This document shows, piece after piece, positions 1 through 12,684 of a DNA stretch of 64,000 bases. Within the stretch, counting starts at the first letter, position 1. Each line of letters opens with the position of its first letter. Below the pieces are notes generated by a model, which searched no databases, had not been told where the DNA came from, and was given only the letters and a program-made list of their open reading frames with translations. This stretch comes from Oscheius onirici (taxonomy: Eukaryota > Nematoda > Chromadorea > Rhabditida > Rhabditidae), in assembly GCA_932521025.1 (NCBI GenBank), contig OW051471.1, forward strand, positions 11,408,001-11,472,000, read 5' to 3'. Made by a program: the position numbers and the translations under genes.

Positions 1-285
1 TGGTTCTCTCGCATTTTTTAAACATGGAACTCTGATAAATATGGTCGGAAAAAAACGAGCCTCAGTTTTCCAACTTCCGACAACCTTGGTTTTCTCGAAG
101 AATGCGCTTACAAAAAGTGTAGGCTCAATAAAATTCGAATCGTCTCTTATACGAAAATCCCTTAAACCAACTATTCATAAAAGTACCTGCTGATCTTGTT
201 AACAGTCTTCCAGTTAAGGACGTCATTTTCAAAACGTACAAATATTATAACATTTCTGTTGGATTCAATTCTTTGCGGCTACAAA

Positions 286-2530
286 CTCACCAAGCTGCAC
301 ATCATTCTTCAAGTATCTTCCAACAAACGGCACCGGCGGATTTACTCTCATCGACTCTTTCAGGACTCTGTCAAACAGAGGAAGATTACCCATGTCTTCG
401 ATGGTCATATCACGATCGGAGTCTCCTAAAATACTCATATTTTGAGAGACAACAGAGAGAAATACCAAAGACTGCTTCCATCTCCTTGTACACTTCTTCC
501 TGAATCTCTGGATGAGCAGCTAGAGCCCAAAGAGTCCAAGCGATTCCCGTCGTCGTTGTGTCGTGACCTTCAAACATAAAAGTATCCACTTCTTCTCGGA
601 TATCCTCGTCAGACAAGTTATTCTCCTGCTTCATCGCCAGTAGCATGTCCAAGAAGGCCTTTCTTCCCTTCACATGTCCCTCCAGAGCCACCTCTTCCTG
701 TCTCTCCTTTATGACTCCCTTGGTGAAATCGGTCAAAATCTTCAGGAGCTCTTTATAACGACGGTAGTTGCTAGTACACCACCAGTAGGGATGAAACCAG
801 TACTGTGGCTGCATAGAGTAGACAGTTGTAACGTAGCCCATCTCATCAACAGCCAACGCGTACTCATTCTGATCATCATGTTGAGAATTTAGTTGGATTC
901 CCATGGCAGTGTCTGGAAATTTCAATTGATAAGCCACAGTAAACTATGGTCACTTCCTTTACTTTGCCTATCAAAACCCTCTAGAAGACTAATCTTAAAA
1001 CGAGCGGCTCGCAAAAGCCAGACCATTTCCTGTTCGGTCTCTCCTAATCTTGCATAATGTAATCGTTCCGAACTTTGGATTCCAAAGTATGTCTATAAAA
1101 GAACCCTGTCCCAATTGGAACTACAGCCATGCAGCTTCTCGTCGTTCTCCTCTCTGTCGGCCTCACTCTGGCTCAAACTACTAGAGATCCATCGGAAGCT
1201 TGTGGACCATGCGTCAATACATTCTGTCCATTGGATTGGAGCTGTGACACGTCCAGCCTTCCGAACCTATGCTACCCTCCTGCTGGAATCGCTTGTCCCA
1301 CATTCGCTCCTCCTGTTCAATGTGGTCCCGATGTCAATGGATGGTGTCCTGATGGAACTTTTCCCCTTGGAGATGGACACTGCTACGTTGACGGAGGAGA
1401 AAGCTGTCCTTTCTAAGTGACTGTAGAAGGCAAATAGTAGTGAGTAGACATACGAAATAAAGAGCTTACTCTTACACCAGTTCACAGTCTCTAAGCTTCT
1501 GTCTCTCTTCCTCCCCCTGTCCCTATGTCTCTCCGTCATTATACTTGGGCGCCCGAGTCAAAGACCTGCTGTCACGTTTTTCTCGAAAATTTCACGATAC
1601 ACCCTTGGCGTCATTTTTGCTTTAAATTCTTTGGGGCTGTACCCACTTATGATAAAAATGACGCGAAGGGTGTATCGAGAGAATTTTGAGAAAAACGTGA
1701 CACCAGGTTTGCGCCTTTGACTTGGGCGCCCAAGTATATCTGTCACCCCGTCTCTCTGACTATCTGTTTTTTTTCCTGTCTCTCTGTCCCTCATCTCACC
1801 ACAAATGATATCCAGCGCACATCTCTTGATATAAGGGAACAAATCCACAGTTTTCTTCCCATCAGCATACTTGTCCAGCTGTTCCGCAAACAGCTTCGAC
1901 TCTCTGTTAAACGTCTCCACATATCCCTCGACCATTTTAAAATGGAACATCGGGGTCAACATTTTCCTCCTGCTTCTCCATTTGGAATCAGTCCTTTAAA
2001 ACATCTCATTTTGGTTCAAAACGAAACTAACGCAATGAGCAGTCCGGTTCCCAGCCAAGGGATCATCACATCGTAATCGTTGCTCTTTGTCAGCTCCTCG
2101 TTACTGTCGAGGAGTCCTTTGATTGCTTCCCCAGTCACTGGGATGACCTAGAAAGATAATTTTTCCGATTAGTCTAAAACCAACCTTTAAAACGTGAGCA
2201 AACCAAAATCCGAACATATTGTCGCCTTTGGCTGCAAAGTCGTTGGCCAGTTCAATGAAGAACTGACTCATTTCTGAATTTTTGAAGTTTTTGGTTAGAA
2301 AATGTATGCTTACTGTGGTGATCCTTAGGAACCAGAGGAGCATTTCCCAAGAAGACATTTGACTTGGGAATATGTGGAAGATTTTTTGCGACTTCGTTCA
2401 TTCGTTGGAAGCTGGTGATGAATTTGTACAGTTTGGGCAGAATGTAGGCCAAAATGGCTAGGACTATGGCTGCCAGGATCGCACTCATGGCTGAAAACGG
2501 CCAATGTAGGATGGAAGGCCAAGTGTTCAC
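286..2530 (-). CDS. Cytochrome P450, CYP4 family (3' end outside window)
   Basis: Haem-thiolate monooxygenase anchored in the ER; CYP4 enzymes usually hydroxylate fatty acids or related lipids. Exons read on the minus strand: 2530-2315, 2273-2185, 2147-2032, 1993-1800, 912-466 and 425-291, all joining in phase. The N-terminus has a hydrophobic anchor (MSAILAAIVLAILAYILP). Downstream come the CYP4-like WRSRRKMLTPMFHF block, the DTAMG block, the I-helix FEGHDTTTTGIAW (oxygen-binding Thr) and the K-helix ExxR in KESMRVNPP. The last visible exon ends at a GTGAGT donor (282-290). No haem-binding FxxGxRxC exon is seen in 1-281, so it should lie beyond the window start. Either the Met at 2530 or the one at 2488 could be the start. 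The 887-nt intron 913-1799 holds a separate gene on the other strand and a MITE. Substrate cannot be inferred. Confidence 0.9.
1094..1100 (+). promoter_or_regulatory. TATA box of nested secreted-protein gene
   Basis: TATAAAA lies 35 nt upstream of the ATG at 1129. With usual TATA spacing, transcription would start around 1124, leaving a leader of only a few nucleotides. Confidence 0.6.
1129..1416 (+). CDS. Small secreted Cys-rich protein nested in P450 intron
   Basis: Single-exon 95-residue protein of unknown function. A clear signal peptide (MQLLVVLLSVGLTLAQ) is followed by a mature chain with about ten cysteines and many Pro and Gly, so it is probably exported and disulfide-bonded. A TATA box at 1094-1100 precedes it and an AATAAA signal (1456-1461) lies 40 nt after the stop, giving a complete compact transcription unit. 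It sits wholly inside an intron of the oppositely oriented P450 gene. I do not recognise a named domain; the cysteine spacing does not fit WAP or Kunitz. The overlapping frame starting at 1115 lacks a signal peptide and was not chosen. Confidence 0.8.
   Translation: MQLLVVLLSVGLTLAQTTRDPSEACGPCVNTFCPLDWSCDTSSLPNLCYPPAGIACPTFAPPVQCGPDVNGWCPDGTFPLGDGHCYVDGGESCPF
1540..1738. mobile_element. MITE, TIR family TATACTTGGGC
   Basis: Palindromic element in the P450 intron. It begins ATACTTGGGCGCCCGAGTC and ends with the inverted copy (GACTTGGGCGCCCAAGTAT). Matching arms continue inward (TCACGTTTTTCTC against GAGAAAAACGTGA; CGATACACCCTT against AAGGGTGTATCG). No coding capacity. The same TIR recurs at 45387-45516. 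Confidence 0.8.
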
Positions 2531-3654
2531 CCATTCAGAGACAGAAAAAATATAAGATGAGGCGAAAAAGGAGGAAATATAACGTTCATAAGTGAATGAA
2601 CAACGCTTTAATTAACTGTTGATTGCACCTATTTGAACAGTTTTTTGAAACTTTTTTTCAGTGTGTTTTTTGAGGGTGCTGGTTTTTTTTTTGTAAGCAG
2701 TGTCTTCTTTGCAAACACATCGCAAAGAAGACACTGCTTACAAAAATGGGAAGATTTCGCCGGAAAGTCATTTGTGGTGTGCAACAGACAACCTTGGAAG
2801 TTTTTTGGGTAGACATGAAGCGCCCAGCTTTGTGTACCGGAATTAAATCTTTAATTTAGAGAAAGAAGTACTAGGAAACCTAGAAAAGTGAAAAGACAGA
2901 CTGCCACTCTCTCGTCGACCATCTTTCTTTTTTTCACTGTTTGCACAGTTCAGCAAGGTAAATATGGAAGAAATAGAAACCAAATTAGAAAACTTCAAAA
3001 AAAAATAACTTTAACTTCTGAACGGAGAAGTTGTCAAAAGCTGTCTTTACAAGAACCAGACCATGACACAAAAAGGACTGGAAATGATTAGGAAAAGGGT
3101 GGGATCGGCGGGTCAATTGGCTACGCAGACTAGAACTAGACTCTAGCCCTCTGTTTGCGTGCGATTATGTACCAAGGAACTGTCTGAAAATAAGCGGAAA
3201 ATGGCAGCAAATGATATAATTCGTGTAAGTTAAAATGCTCTGAAAGTCCTGTAAACAGGTGGTTTTTCGAAAATGAAAAGCTAGGGAGGAAACATAGAGA
3301 GACCAGCTGCCGGGGCAAAGAGAGTGCCAATTTAAACTGATCAATAAACTCTAAACCTGAGGGAGCATTGTTTCCTGGTTTTGATGAGTACAATTAGCCG
3401 ACGATTCAGTGATTTTTTGAACTTTGGAGTGTACTATCACGGGTGTTTGAACACAGCGATAAAGGGGTTGCGCCTAGACTCTAGCTACTGTTTGAACTTT
3501 TGGTCTCTCAAAATTTACAAAGAGAATTTTCGTTGATGTGTGTTATATTGTTACAATGTAAAACTTTAAACGTTTTCTTTATACTGTTTGCTCATGTCCC
3601 ACCTAGATAAACTGTCCTTGATCTCATATCTACCAACATTCCAGCCTTCTTGTA
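2531..3654. other. Intergenic stretch without a convincing gene
   Basis: AT-rich spacer between the P450 5' end and the 3' end of the gene at 3655. Apart from the perfect hairpin at 2688-2746, no splice-bounded coding exon was found. Short open frames here lack start, splice or domain support. Confidence 0.6.
2688..2746. repeat. Perfect 25-bp inverted repeat (hairpin)
   Basis: Left arm 2688-2712 and right arm 2722-2746 are exact reverse complements (core GTAAGCAGTGTCTTCTTTGC) around a 9-nt loop. It is upstream of the P450 start. It could be a hairpin RNA, a cruciform or the tip of a small transposon; no wider inverted repeat was evident around it. Confidence 0.9.
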
Positions 3655-4327
3655 CTAGAACTTTGTGGCTGGAGTAGGTACAACTGGAAGAGGTGGAGTG
3701 GCCGGAGCAGCAGGAGGAGCAGAGCTACTCTTCCTGGCTTCAAACCCGAGCAATTTCGCGTCTGTTTCAAAATTGATGTGTCTGCTTGTGGCTGCAGCAT
3801 CCACCGACTTGTCTGCTATCTTCTGCTGCCGTCTGCGGAGGGGACTCGAAGACACAGTGATTCTGAAATGACTCGCATTTTCTTGATACGTACAGAGGAA
3901 GTTAAACATCTTCGTCTAGCTCGCAACTCTCGATTGAAATCAACCCTTATTCTTCTTCAAACACCTGTGAATGTGCATCCGAAAAGAAAAAAAATATCAG
4001 TCGAAAAACGCAAGTCAGCTGAAAACTCTTTGACGTTTATATACAAGAAGGTCAATGAACCATTCTTGGTCGGCCATTTTCCACGAAAACTCATCCATTT
4101 TTCAAAAGCCGGAGGGGAAGCTTGTTTTTTCCCCCTCTCCAAAACTAGGAGGCAGCACATTGGCTTTGCTATGCAACACACTCACAAATGTTTCATGAGG
4201 CCTGTTAAAAAATTAATGCCCAGGGTCCTGAATTTTTCGTCACGGCCCGCCAGCACGGTCACTGCTTCCTCTACTGATCTTTTCAATTTGCGAAAGTCTT
4301 CAAAAACTTCCTCATCATCAGAATCCT
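3655..4327 (-). CDS. Unrecognised gene, two 3' exons
   Basis: Two exons joined in frame on the minus strand. Exon 4327-4187 follows an ACAATTAG acceptor, encodes an acidic, charged segment (DSDDEEVFEDFRKLKRSVEE, then TVLAGRDEKFRTLG) and ends at GTGAGTG. Exon 3866-3655 follows a CATTTCAG acceptor and encodes a basic stretch (SSSPLRRRQQKIADKS) and a Pro/Ala-rich tail ending PVVPTPATKF and a stop. Composition and splice signals look genuine. Upstream exons were not found, so the N-terminus and domain identity are unknown. No function is assigned. Confidence 0.5.
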
Positions 4328-7047
4328 AATTGTTCGAAAATGTTCCCTTCTGCTCCGCCTAACTTTTTATGCTTAATTTAATAGTCGGTAATTTGCCGGT
4401 TATTAGGCCTGGTTCAACTAGCCTTCTTTTGATAATGATCTACTGCAGCTGGTCTTTGTTATATGAAGTTTAGTTCTAGAACGTACAGCAGTCTTTGCTT
4501 GAACCCAAGCAATCTTGCCAACTAGTTTTAGAGGAGAAAATGCGACTTCTGTGATTCCTAAAGCGAGTGCCTGGATCGATTTTCTCGAGTATGAGTTCGT
4601 CCTGATAAGGAGCTTGTAGACAAAAACTGTTAAAGTGCCGTACTTTCAGCCATCTGTTTCTATTCACAGCGAGAATTTTTACAAGAGAAAAGGACAAAGA
4701 CCGACTCTGAAGACCGAAACTTGTATGGTCTTGTTCGTCGTAATGTTGGTTGTTCCAGTCCGAAAAAGTAAAAATAAACTATTCCTATGAACGAAAGCAG
4801 TCTTACAGACTTTTATTGGTGAAAATGTAGAGCTGAAAATTCGACGTCTGTGATTCTTTATGCTCCACAAAGTTGTAAGCGAAGATAAAAACTACAGCTT
4901 TGCAAAGCATTAGGAGCTTTAAAAACACTTTTTAGACCTGAAAAGAGGTCTGTGAAGTTGCCTGGTTTGCTCGGACGGATAAAATATTTGATGAGACGAA
5001 CAAGATTCACTGAAAGTTTTCCAAAAAAAAAAACAGTTTTTAACAGCCTTTAACAGTCCCTTTTTAAACAGTAAAAACAGCTTTTAACACAAAAATCATT
5101 TTCCTCCAGCAACTCTACTTACTGTAGTCAGTCTGGAAGACCTCCTTTTTTTTGTCTACATCTACTGTGCTTTCCAGCAACTTATGACAATCTATTTCAA
5201 TTACTCTTCCATCAGATCGGTCAAAGTTCTCTTCTCTCTTATCTCCAAGTACTCAGAAACATTTTCTCTGCCTCATATCCAGACTCAATTTCCCTCCTCT
5301 AATGTCAAAACATTCCCACCTGTCCACCTCTCCCAGTGGCTATTTCCATGCCCATTTCCTCAGGATATGCTCTTTTCCACCTGCCTCACCTCATCGGCAG
5401 CTGTTCCCCTTCTAAAACATCATCATTCAGTTCTGAAGAAACTGTTTTTGCTCCCAATTTCCTCCTTCAAATCAAGCGGGAAATTTGAATTTCCGGGCGC
5501 TCGGGTTCAACCGGAAAGCAAAGGGTATTTTGTCGTTACTTTACGAAAACTCGCAGCTGTACAAATCTTGTGGTTAAATCAGTCCTTTCCCATAACTGGT
5601 CGAAGAACAAGTGTCCCTTTCTGATTGAATCGAACGTTGTACTAATTCTCTTGCACGAGATCATTTCCTGCCCCCAATTGAAATATCCTGGCATTATCCT
5701 GCCCTCGGGGATAATCCGCTTTTGATCTCGGCGGATATTTGCAAATATCCGTGTTCTATTTCCTTGAAAGGAGCTTAGACTTCTGTGTATCTCATTAAGG
5801 GAAAGAGGTATTTTTGGCAGGTTGTTATTCTTGCTAATGACATCGGGATGTACCGAGTTTATAGGGTTGCAGATAGGAAACTGGCTCAGTTTTCAGATAC
5901 ACTTTTGATATTTATTTTAACGACGATCATGTGGCTCCTAGATACTCGGTTAGGTACCTTGCAGATTGTTCTGAACAACGAAAATGTCAAAGTTATTGTC
6001 TCTTCTAAGAAAAAGTTAAAAGTTCTGTTTCAGACACTCACTTCGAAAAGAGTTCAAGTGCTATTGACCGACTTCTGTTCTGTCAGTACACAACTCCTAG
6101 AAGATAGTACGGATTCTTTTCTAGTAGCCTTTCCTGTTTTTCAGTAACTCTTCTAAATCCATGTGTTGGTTCCCACCAGAGTTTCCAGATTCAGTCGCGA
6201 AAGATTTAGAGAATGCTAACTTTGAAACATGTTACCTCACAGTTTTTCTTGGACGCACTGTCCTTTTTTTCGGCGTTAGTTCATCAATCTGGTAAGAAGA
6301 ATAACAACTTGTTCTAGAAGCTCTTTCCTTCTGTTTCACTGATATAACTGTCCTCCTTCGTTCAGAGTACACTAACCGTCTCTCTCCAGCGGCCAAGAAC
6401 CGAGTTAGTCACACTCGCGTAATACACATGTTCTGAACTCTATTACTCTGGCTTTGACTTTTCAGCCGTGTAATTTCTGTGTTTTATATCTTGTGATACA
6501 AGCAGACAACTATAGTTCACTTACCACTAACTAATTCAAATTTAGTCATGGTAATTCCCACCTGTTCCCTCTCTCTGTGTTCTGTCAACAAGTCTCGACT
6601 CTCTTCTCATAGTTCACATCATTCAGTTCTATTTCTAGTCGCTCTAAATTCCACCTGCAAAACAGCTGAATTGTACCCGATTCACATAGTATTTTCTCTG
6701 AACTCGCAGCGCTAATAACAAACAATTATAGGCTCTCGGAATCAGGACAATTAATCTGTGGAACCTGGGAGCGGATTCATTTCCGCTGTCGTGATAATGC
6801 GAATGACTTTTGTGCGCTGCTAACTCTGAAATGCCATGTGACCACCCATGAGATGAATTTTCTATTCATTTATATGAATAGCAGAGATAGAAGGAAGCTT
6901 AAGAAATCATGAATGGGAGGGCCTTTGGCCGCTGTCCAGAGGCCGTAAATAATACGAGATGCAGACGTTAATGAATCGAAAATGGCCAGAGGAAATGGCG
7001 TCGTGTTCCTTTTTGCTACTTCTGGTCTTTGATTGGTGGGTCTGGTA

Positions 7048-7354
7048 CAGGGTTGGGCGAGCACAAAATTTGAAAATGTTCGCGCTCGCGGTGCGAGCAG
7101 AGCTGTGCTCGCGAGCAACCTGCGAGCATTGGGTCCCACACCGATCCGATAAAAACGCGGCAGATTTTGAAAATGTCTCCAATTTTGCTTCTCCTTTTTC
7201 GAATATATTATTCTCGTAGTTTAGCGTTCGTTTTAAGCAGTTTTCGCATAAAAAATAACTTTAGACTTCTCACCCTGCTGAAAATGTCGCAGTAGGAGCT
7301 ATATTTCGAAGACTGCTCGCGCTCGCACAAAAAATCGCTGCTCGCGCAACCCTG
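7048..7354. mobile_element. hAT-like MITE
   Basis: Termini CAGGGTTGGGCGAGCA and TGCTCGCGCAACCCTG are imperfect inverted repeats, with more GCTCGCG motifs inside. Flanks GTCTGGTA and ATCTGGTA match at 7 of 8 positions, as expected for an aged 8-bp hAT target duplication. No transposase frame. Confidence 0.75.
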
Positions 7355-9974
7355 ATCTGGTACCTTTGTTTCTCTATCTCTATGTCTCTTTCTATCTCTA
7401 TGTCCTTCTGTCTTTTACACATTCAAGCTGTTAGTATGAATCTTCAACTTTTCTTCTAAATAATTCCCATCTATGATCAAAGAATCCCTGAGAGTGTTGG
7501 CTCTATCCAAATTTAGAAGCCAAAATTAAGCAGTCACACGCGGAGTTAACCTTTCGCAGCACACTCATTCAAAACTAGTAGATTTCTGATCGCTTCGCGA
7601 CAGCTGCAGCTGTCAAACCAACACCGAGAACATACTTCCTCTGCTATTAATTTAGTCAATCGCGAGTATGAACTAAGTGTGTTTTCTCAGTACGGATTTT
7701 GCATCTGTGAATAGAAAGAGCAGCATTAATTCGGCATCAGTTTTTTTTCTCGACTAGTGAATGCAGATAAAAGGGGGAATCAGTGTTCGTTCAGTGAGCA
7801 TGAATAGGGTGTTGATGAGTGTCTATGGACATTAAAGACAGAAGATCAGATTTCTATAGAAAATATGGGGCAGAGGGACAGAGTCCGAAGTTCTTCCAAA
7901 AGTTCACATTTTTCCAGTTGACCAACGTCTCTCATTGCTTATTTCCTTCCACCCTGAGCCTTCCTCCAAAGTGGAGGATTAGAGACTACTTGATTAGGCC
8001 TCCCTCCCCTTTTGAAAATGTTTACGCCCGACTAGCGTGGCGGGGTTCAATTTTCACACTTCACATGACATGCACACGAAAATATGTCTCCTTCAGGCGT
8101 GTCTCACGTTCCCATCCAATTTTTTATAGCCTTCGCTTTTTATGGAGAAAGAGAGAGAGTTCAACATGATGTTTTTTCTCTCCGCATCCGAGAGATCACA
8201 AGGAAATCTCATTTTGAGCCGGAGATTAGCATTATTTAGAGTGTTTTGATCAGCGTAATCCGCTGCTTATTTGAGAACGACGAAAAGCCCCGGCAGCATG
8301 GAAAGAGCATTATGGAAATTTGCAGTGCAAATCGGTTTATGTAAAACTAGAGCCGCGATTGTTTCTGTTTTCGAGAGTGAGGAGGAAAAAAACAGTTTGA
8401 GTGGATAGTGACGTGGCATATTGATGGAGGTGATGGTTTTGTACTTGTGTCAAGATTTTTTTGTCAAAATTAAATCTGAATGTACGACGGAGTGTACCTT
8501 CCAGTTAGCCAAATCGGGAATCAGGCCTGGATCAAGACTCTTTAGGTTTTATGTTTGTTCTTTATCTAGACAAAGGTCAGCAAGGAACCGTACCTTTTCT
8601 GTCAGATTTATTCAAGAAATTTTTAACTTTAAAAAACTGGGTGGGAGCTCAGGTTCAAGAAAGTTTTCACCGACTTACTGGAACACTTTGAATACCAGCT
8701 TGTAGTGGAAGGACATGCACAAAACAGGTTTTGTCTTTTTTTTTCTATTTTAACGTTTACCAAAACTTGATAAGTGGGAGCCTCTTGCTCTGTCGAAAAA
8801 AGTTTCTAACGACTTTAAATTGTTCCCTAAAACACGTTGAACAGAGGACATGTACAGAAGATTTCTCAGAAATCTTGATTTTTTCCCAAGAACTTACTAA
8901 GACAACTTTTGTTCTCGGCCCACAATACATGGCTGACTTTTTTTTAGAGCTAATTATATCAAAGTCATACAGTTTTCTAATCGTTTGGGGTCTTACCTAC
9001 AAAACGTTCTGTTTACCAAAAACAGATCCACCGTTCTCCCTCCTGATTCAAAGAAGCACAATCCGCTCTTCCCCGACCCTAACCGATCAAGCCCGGATTT
9101 GAATTGAGAGCTAGAAAATAATGCGCTTTGCCTGATGGATTTGTATATCTGACAAATACTTTGTTTTCCTATCATCAGTGGAAGCCGGGGGATGAGCCCA
9201 CTCTTCCAAAAGTTTCATAAGATTCGGATTGTGAGGGGATAAGCCAGATATGAAGGTGTCTGAGGATTTTCTGCGTGGAGGGGAAAAGAGTACATTTTTC
9301 TTGGATTTAGAGTTTCTTACTGAACAGGATCAAAAGCTTCTGATGAGAATCTCAAAATCAGTTTCATGTGGCTCTCACCTTGTACCTTTCAAACCAAGAT
9401 ACTTTCTAACTGTCGAGATTGTGGTATGCAAACTTTGCCCTCTTCTGCTCAAGAAATGAACTCGTTTCAGTTCTGACTTTTTTTTCAGTTCTGACGACTT
9501 CTGATCTTGTACCTTTCCAGTCGCATGATTCTATTTCAACATGACTACGATACCTTCTCAAACACCCTCAGTCTCATTCCAAATCCCATTACTCGAAACA
9601 GGTGCAATTATAAATAAGCAGGCCTCCCTCACCAATAAACAATTTTCTCCACTGGTTTTCATTGAACCTGTACCTATTTAAAGCTCCCAATGATGTCAAT
9701 AATGGAGGAGACAAATTGTTGACCCCAGAAGGAGGACGTTGTGCAGAGAAAGAAACTCTCTCTCCCTCTGAAAGGAGGTTCTTTGAATTCTCGAGATAAT
9801 TGTCTTCCGGGCGCGTAGAGCAATTCGAGCAAAACAAATTTCCCGCCCTAGGCTTTCAAAAGAAGCAGCCCTTGTGACCATTGTTGCGGTTCCTATGCCT
9901 AATTGAGCCAACTTCCTACCAATTGTTTTTCCTTCTTTTGTTTTTTGGCCTTCTCTTTAGTCCTGTACAATGAC

Positions 9975-10200
9975 CATGCTGTCTAACTGTCGAGTCTGTT
10001 CCTTTGCAATAAGCAGTTGCTGTCTAACTGTCGAGACTGTTACTAGAAGAACTATGTTTTCTAATTGTCGTGACTGTGGTCTTGTAAGACAAAAAGAAGG
10101 CTGTCATATATTTTCTTAAACGTTGCGGTGTTGAACTGTCGAGTATGTGGCTTAGATAAATAGGTAATTGTTGTCTAACTGTCGAGGCTGTGGTCTCTGA
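9975..10200 (+). repeat. CTGTCTAACTGTCGAG repeat array
   Basis: About five units spaced roughly 36-72 nt apart, each with a core like CTGTCTAACTGTCGAG followed by (A/T/G)CTGT(G/T). Spacers differ between units, so this is not a simple tandem satellite. Related arrays occur at six other places in the window. Confidence 0.85.
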
Positions 10201-10671
10201 TAAAAATGATGGGATTTTCTCTCCCGATTCTCTCTCTCTCTACTCATACCATGTCACTTTCTGCTCAAAATCAGCTTCACCGACTCACATCTCAGATGAG
10301 TACATAAACTTCTTTTCGCAACTTTGCGAGGGCGGACAGTATTCAGAGATATCCTCACAGAGCCCATAAACCGCTACAGATTGTCGATTATCCCAGTCTT
10401 CATCCATGCCCCCTCAAACCACAATATCATCTGGCTCTGTCGTCAGCACTGAACATTGGAATTATCCACTATTTGGTGGGAGATGATCCGGTGCGTTTTC
10501 ATATCGTCGTAACATTCTAGTCTCGCAATATACGCTTCGCTGTTTGTTTAGGTCGTCTAAATTATCTGACGATTCAATTAGATCTCTGTGCAAAGTTGGC
10601 CGCCGGTCGTAGGAATTGAGTTTCCTCATAGGTTAAACAACAAACAGGTGGCTCGGATGAGTTTCTGACAA

Positions 10672-11190
10672 GGGAATGTTTTTAGTCAAATCCCGGATAC
10701 TGGAACGAGCTTGGTACTATTCGAAAGAGCACGAAAAATAATGTTGTTTCCCAGATTTTCAGCTGCCGAATGAATTGCTGCTGTCCTCTGAAGCCATTTC
10801 AATGTTCAAAATACCATTTTGATCGCCCAAGTAAACTCCAAAATTCGAGAGGAAAAATCGGAAACAGTTGAGCCAAGCAACACTAGAAATAGGGAACGAA
10901 GGGAGCCTTGTTTCTAAATGTGTTTTCACAGCTTTTGTATGTTCTACAAAAATGTAGCGAAACGTATACTCTACAACATTGCAGAACATCACTTAGGACC
11001 AAAAACACGTTTTCGACTCGAATTTTGGAGTTTGCTTGGGCGACCAAAATGAAATTTTGAACTTTGAAATGACTCCAGGGGACAGCAGCAATTTATTCGG
11101 CAGCTGAAAACCTGGGAAACAACATTATTTTTCGTGCTCTTTCGAATAGTACCAAGCTCCAATATCCGGGATTCGACTAAAAACATTCCA
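10672..11190. mobile_element. Fold-back element with ~170-bp arms
   Basis: Arms 10672-10852 and 11022-11190 are inverted copies with about 10-15% mismatch. Shared blocks include GAATGTTTTTAGTC, TTGGTACTATTCGAAAGAGC, CACGAAAAATAATGTTGTTT and CTCGAATTTTGGAGTTT read across the arms. The 170-nt centre has no coding frame. Probably a non-autonomous DNA transposon. Confidence 0.8.
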
Positions 11191-12684
11191 TTGTGAGAAT
11201 CAGAGTCAGTGAGACTGAAAATTTTCTCTAGACCTGGTCCTCTTTTTTTTTTAAATCGTCCTTTGCCCAATAATAAAACAACTCCCATCAGAATTGTTAA
11301 TCGTAGAAGGAAGCGGCCTCACTCTGATCTATGCATCGTTTTCACGCATGAGCTATACGGGAGAAACACACATTACGTGCAGCTGTCCATACTACAATTT
11401 TGTGCAAAAGCTTCCCGTACATAATTGCTCCCACACATGGAACGTAGTAACGGAGCATCCAATTTTCGGACCGTGACTCAGTCCTTTCCCTCCAAAAAAA
11501 GCAACATTCGTGTCTGGTCCTACACGTCTATTGTCTCGTTTATGTGCGCATGATCCCCGACTGTATAAAGCCGCTCTGTGAACTGCGACAATTTAACGCT
11601 ACCAATAACAGATTACAGACCCCGACTATAGAGGCTAAAGAGAACGATCCGATTGTGCGCCACTGTTGTTGTATTTTGCAACATGAGGTGATTGGTGACG
11701 TTTTTAGCGCCCAGCAAAAACTTTGGTCGCTTCTTCTCTTATGACAGCCTCAGTTGTACTATATTATGTCTTCTACGCTTTTTTAACAATTCAGTCTGAT
11801 TCTCTGCTCATCCCAGTATTGCTTCATTTTAAGTCGTACAGTTTAGTCATGTCTCATCTTTGTTGAATATTAAAACGACTCAAAGATGATTCAGATCTCC
11901 ATTTTCCACTCAAAGTTGTGCCCATAACCAAAGCTCTGATTCGTTACTTTAATTTCACTGGCGTAGTAACCATCATTTGTTTCTAGGTAACAAAAAAAAA
12001 TGGAAGCGTGGTTACCAGAATTTACTATTGGCAGTTTCGCTTGTTGGTTACCTTCAGAAGGTTATTTTTTTGGTACGTAGACAATCTAGACTCTTTATCT
12101 TCTGCACCGGTTTCTCTTGGATACTATCCATATAAAACGTGTACAACATATTCAAGCTTTTGCCTATTTGCACAGAAAATATATGTATTGTGAGAAACTG
12201 TTTTGCTGACGCAATTGTCACAACTAATACTCGATAGTTGCTGAATAAAAAACAATTCTTGCAACTTTCATTCTACCGAGTTAAATTATGAGCAAATGTT
12301 TTCTATCGCGTCAGGAGATGCTTTGTTTTCAGAAGGATTCGAACTGCCTACTGTTACCATTTTGTCTTTCCTCCCGATCCAATCCCTGAACAGTCACAAT
12401 TATAATCAGTTGCTTCCTTTTAGCTCAAGACTGTTTTCAACAGCTTTCCAGCTAAAGAGAGAGAGAGGCACGAAACAGACAGTCACTCGAGATTGTAAGT
12501 CTACTAATTCCACACCCTCTCTCACTATATTATGTTGCCACTTTCCGGAATTGGATGTTTTCCGATGGGATTGAACTGTTCATTTCCGCTTCTCTCTGGC
12601 TGCAGACATCTCCCACTTTTAGGAATTGGTTCGTTTTGAATCGTTTCTTCTCTCTTTTGAATCTGTCATCCTACACTATTTTCA

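Noticed and set aside
5184-5624. 146-residue plus-strand open frame.
   Set aside because: Composition is that of pyrimidine-rich non-coding DNA; no signal, domain, splice context or poly(A) signal.
9975-10200. CRISPR array.
   Set aside because: Repeats are degenerate, spacing is irregular, and the sequence is clearly eukaryotic with introns.
10262-10503. Possible upstream exons of the Gln-rich gene (a frame with SSMPPQTTISSGSVVSTEH or, alternatively, one ending VGDDP).
   Set aside because: Both frames are open between a CAG and a GT, but only one can be right; the first leaves phase 1 while the next exon needs phase 0. There was no way to choose, so it is mentioned but not called.
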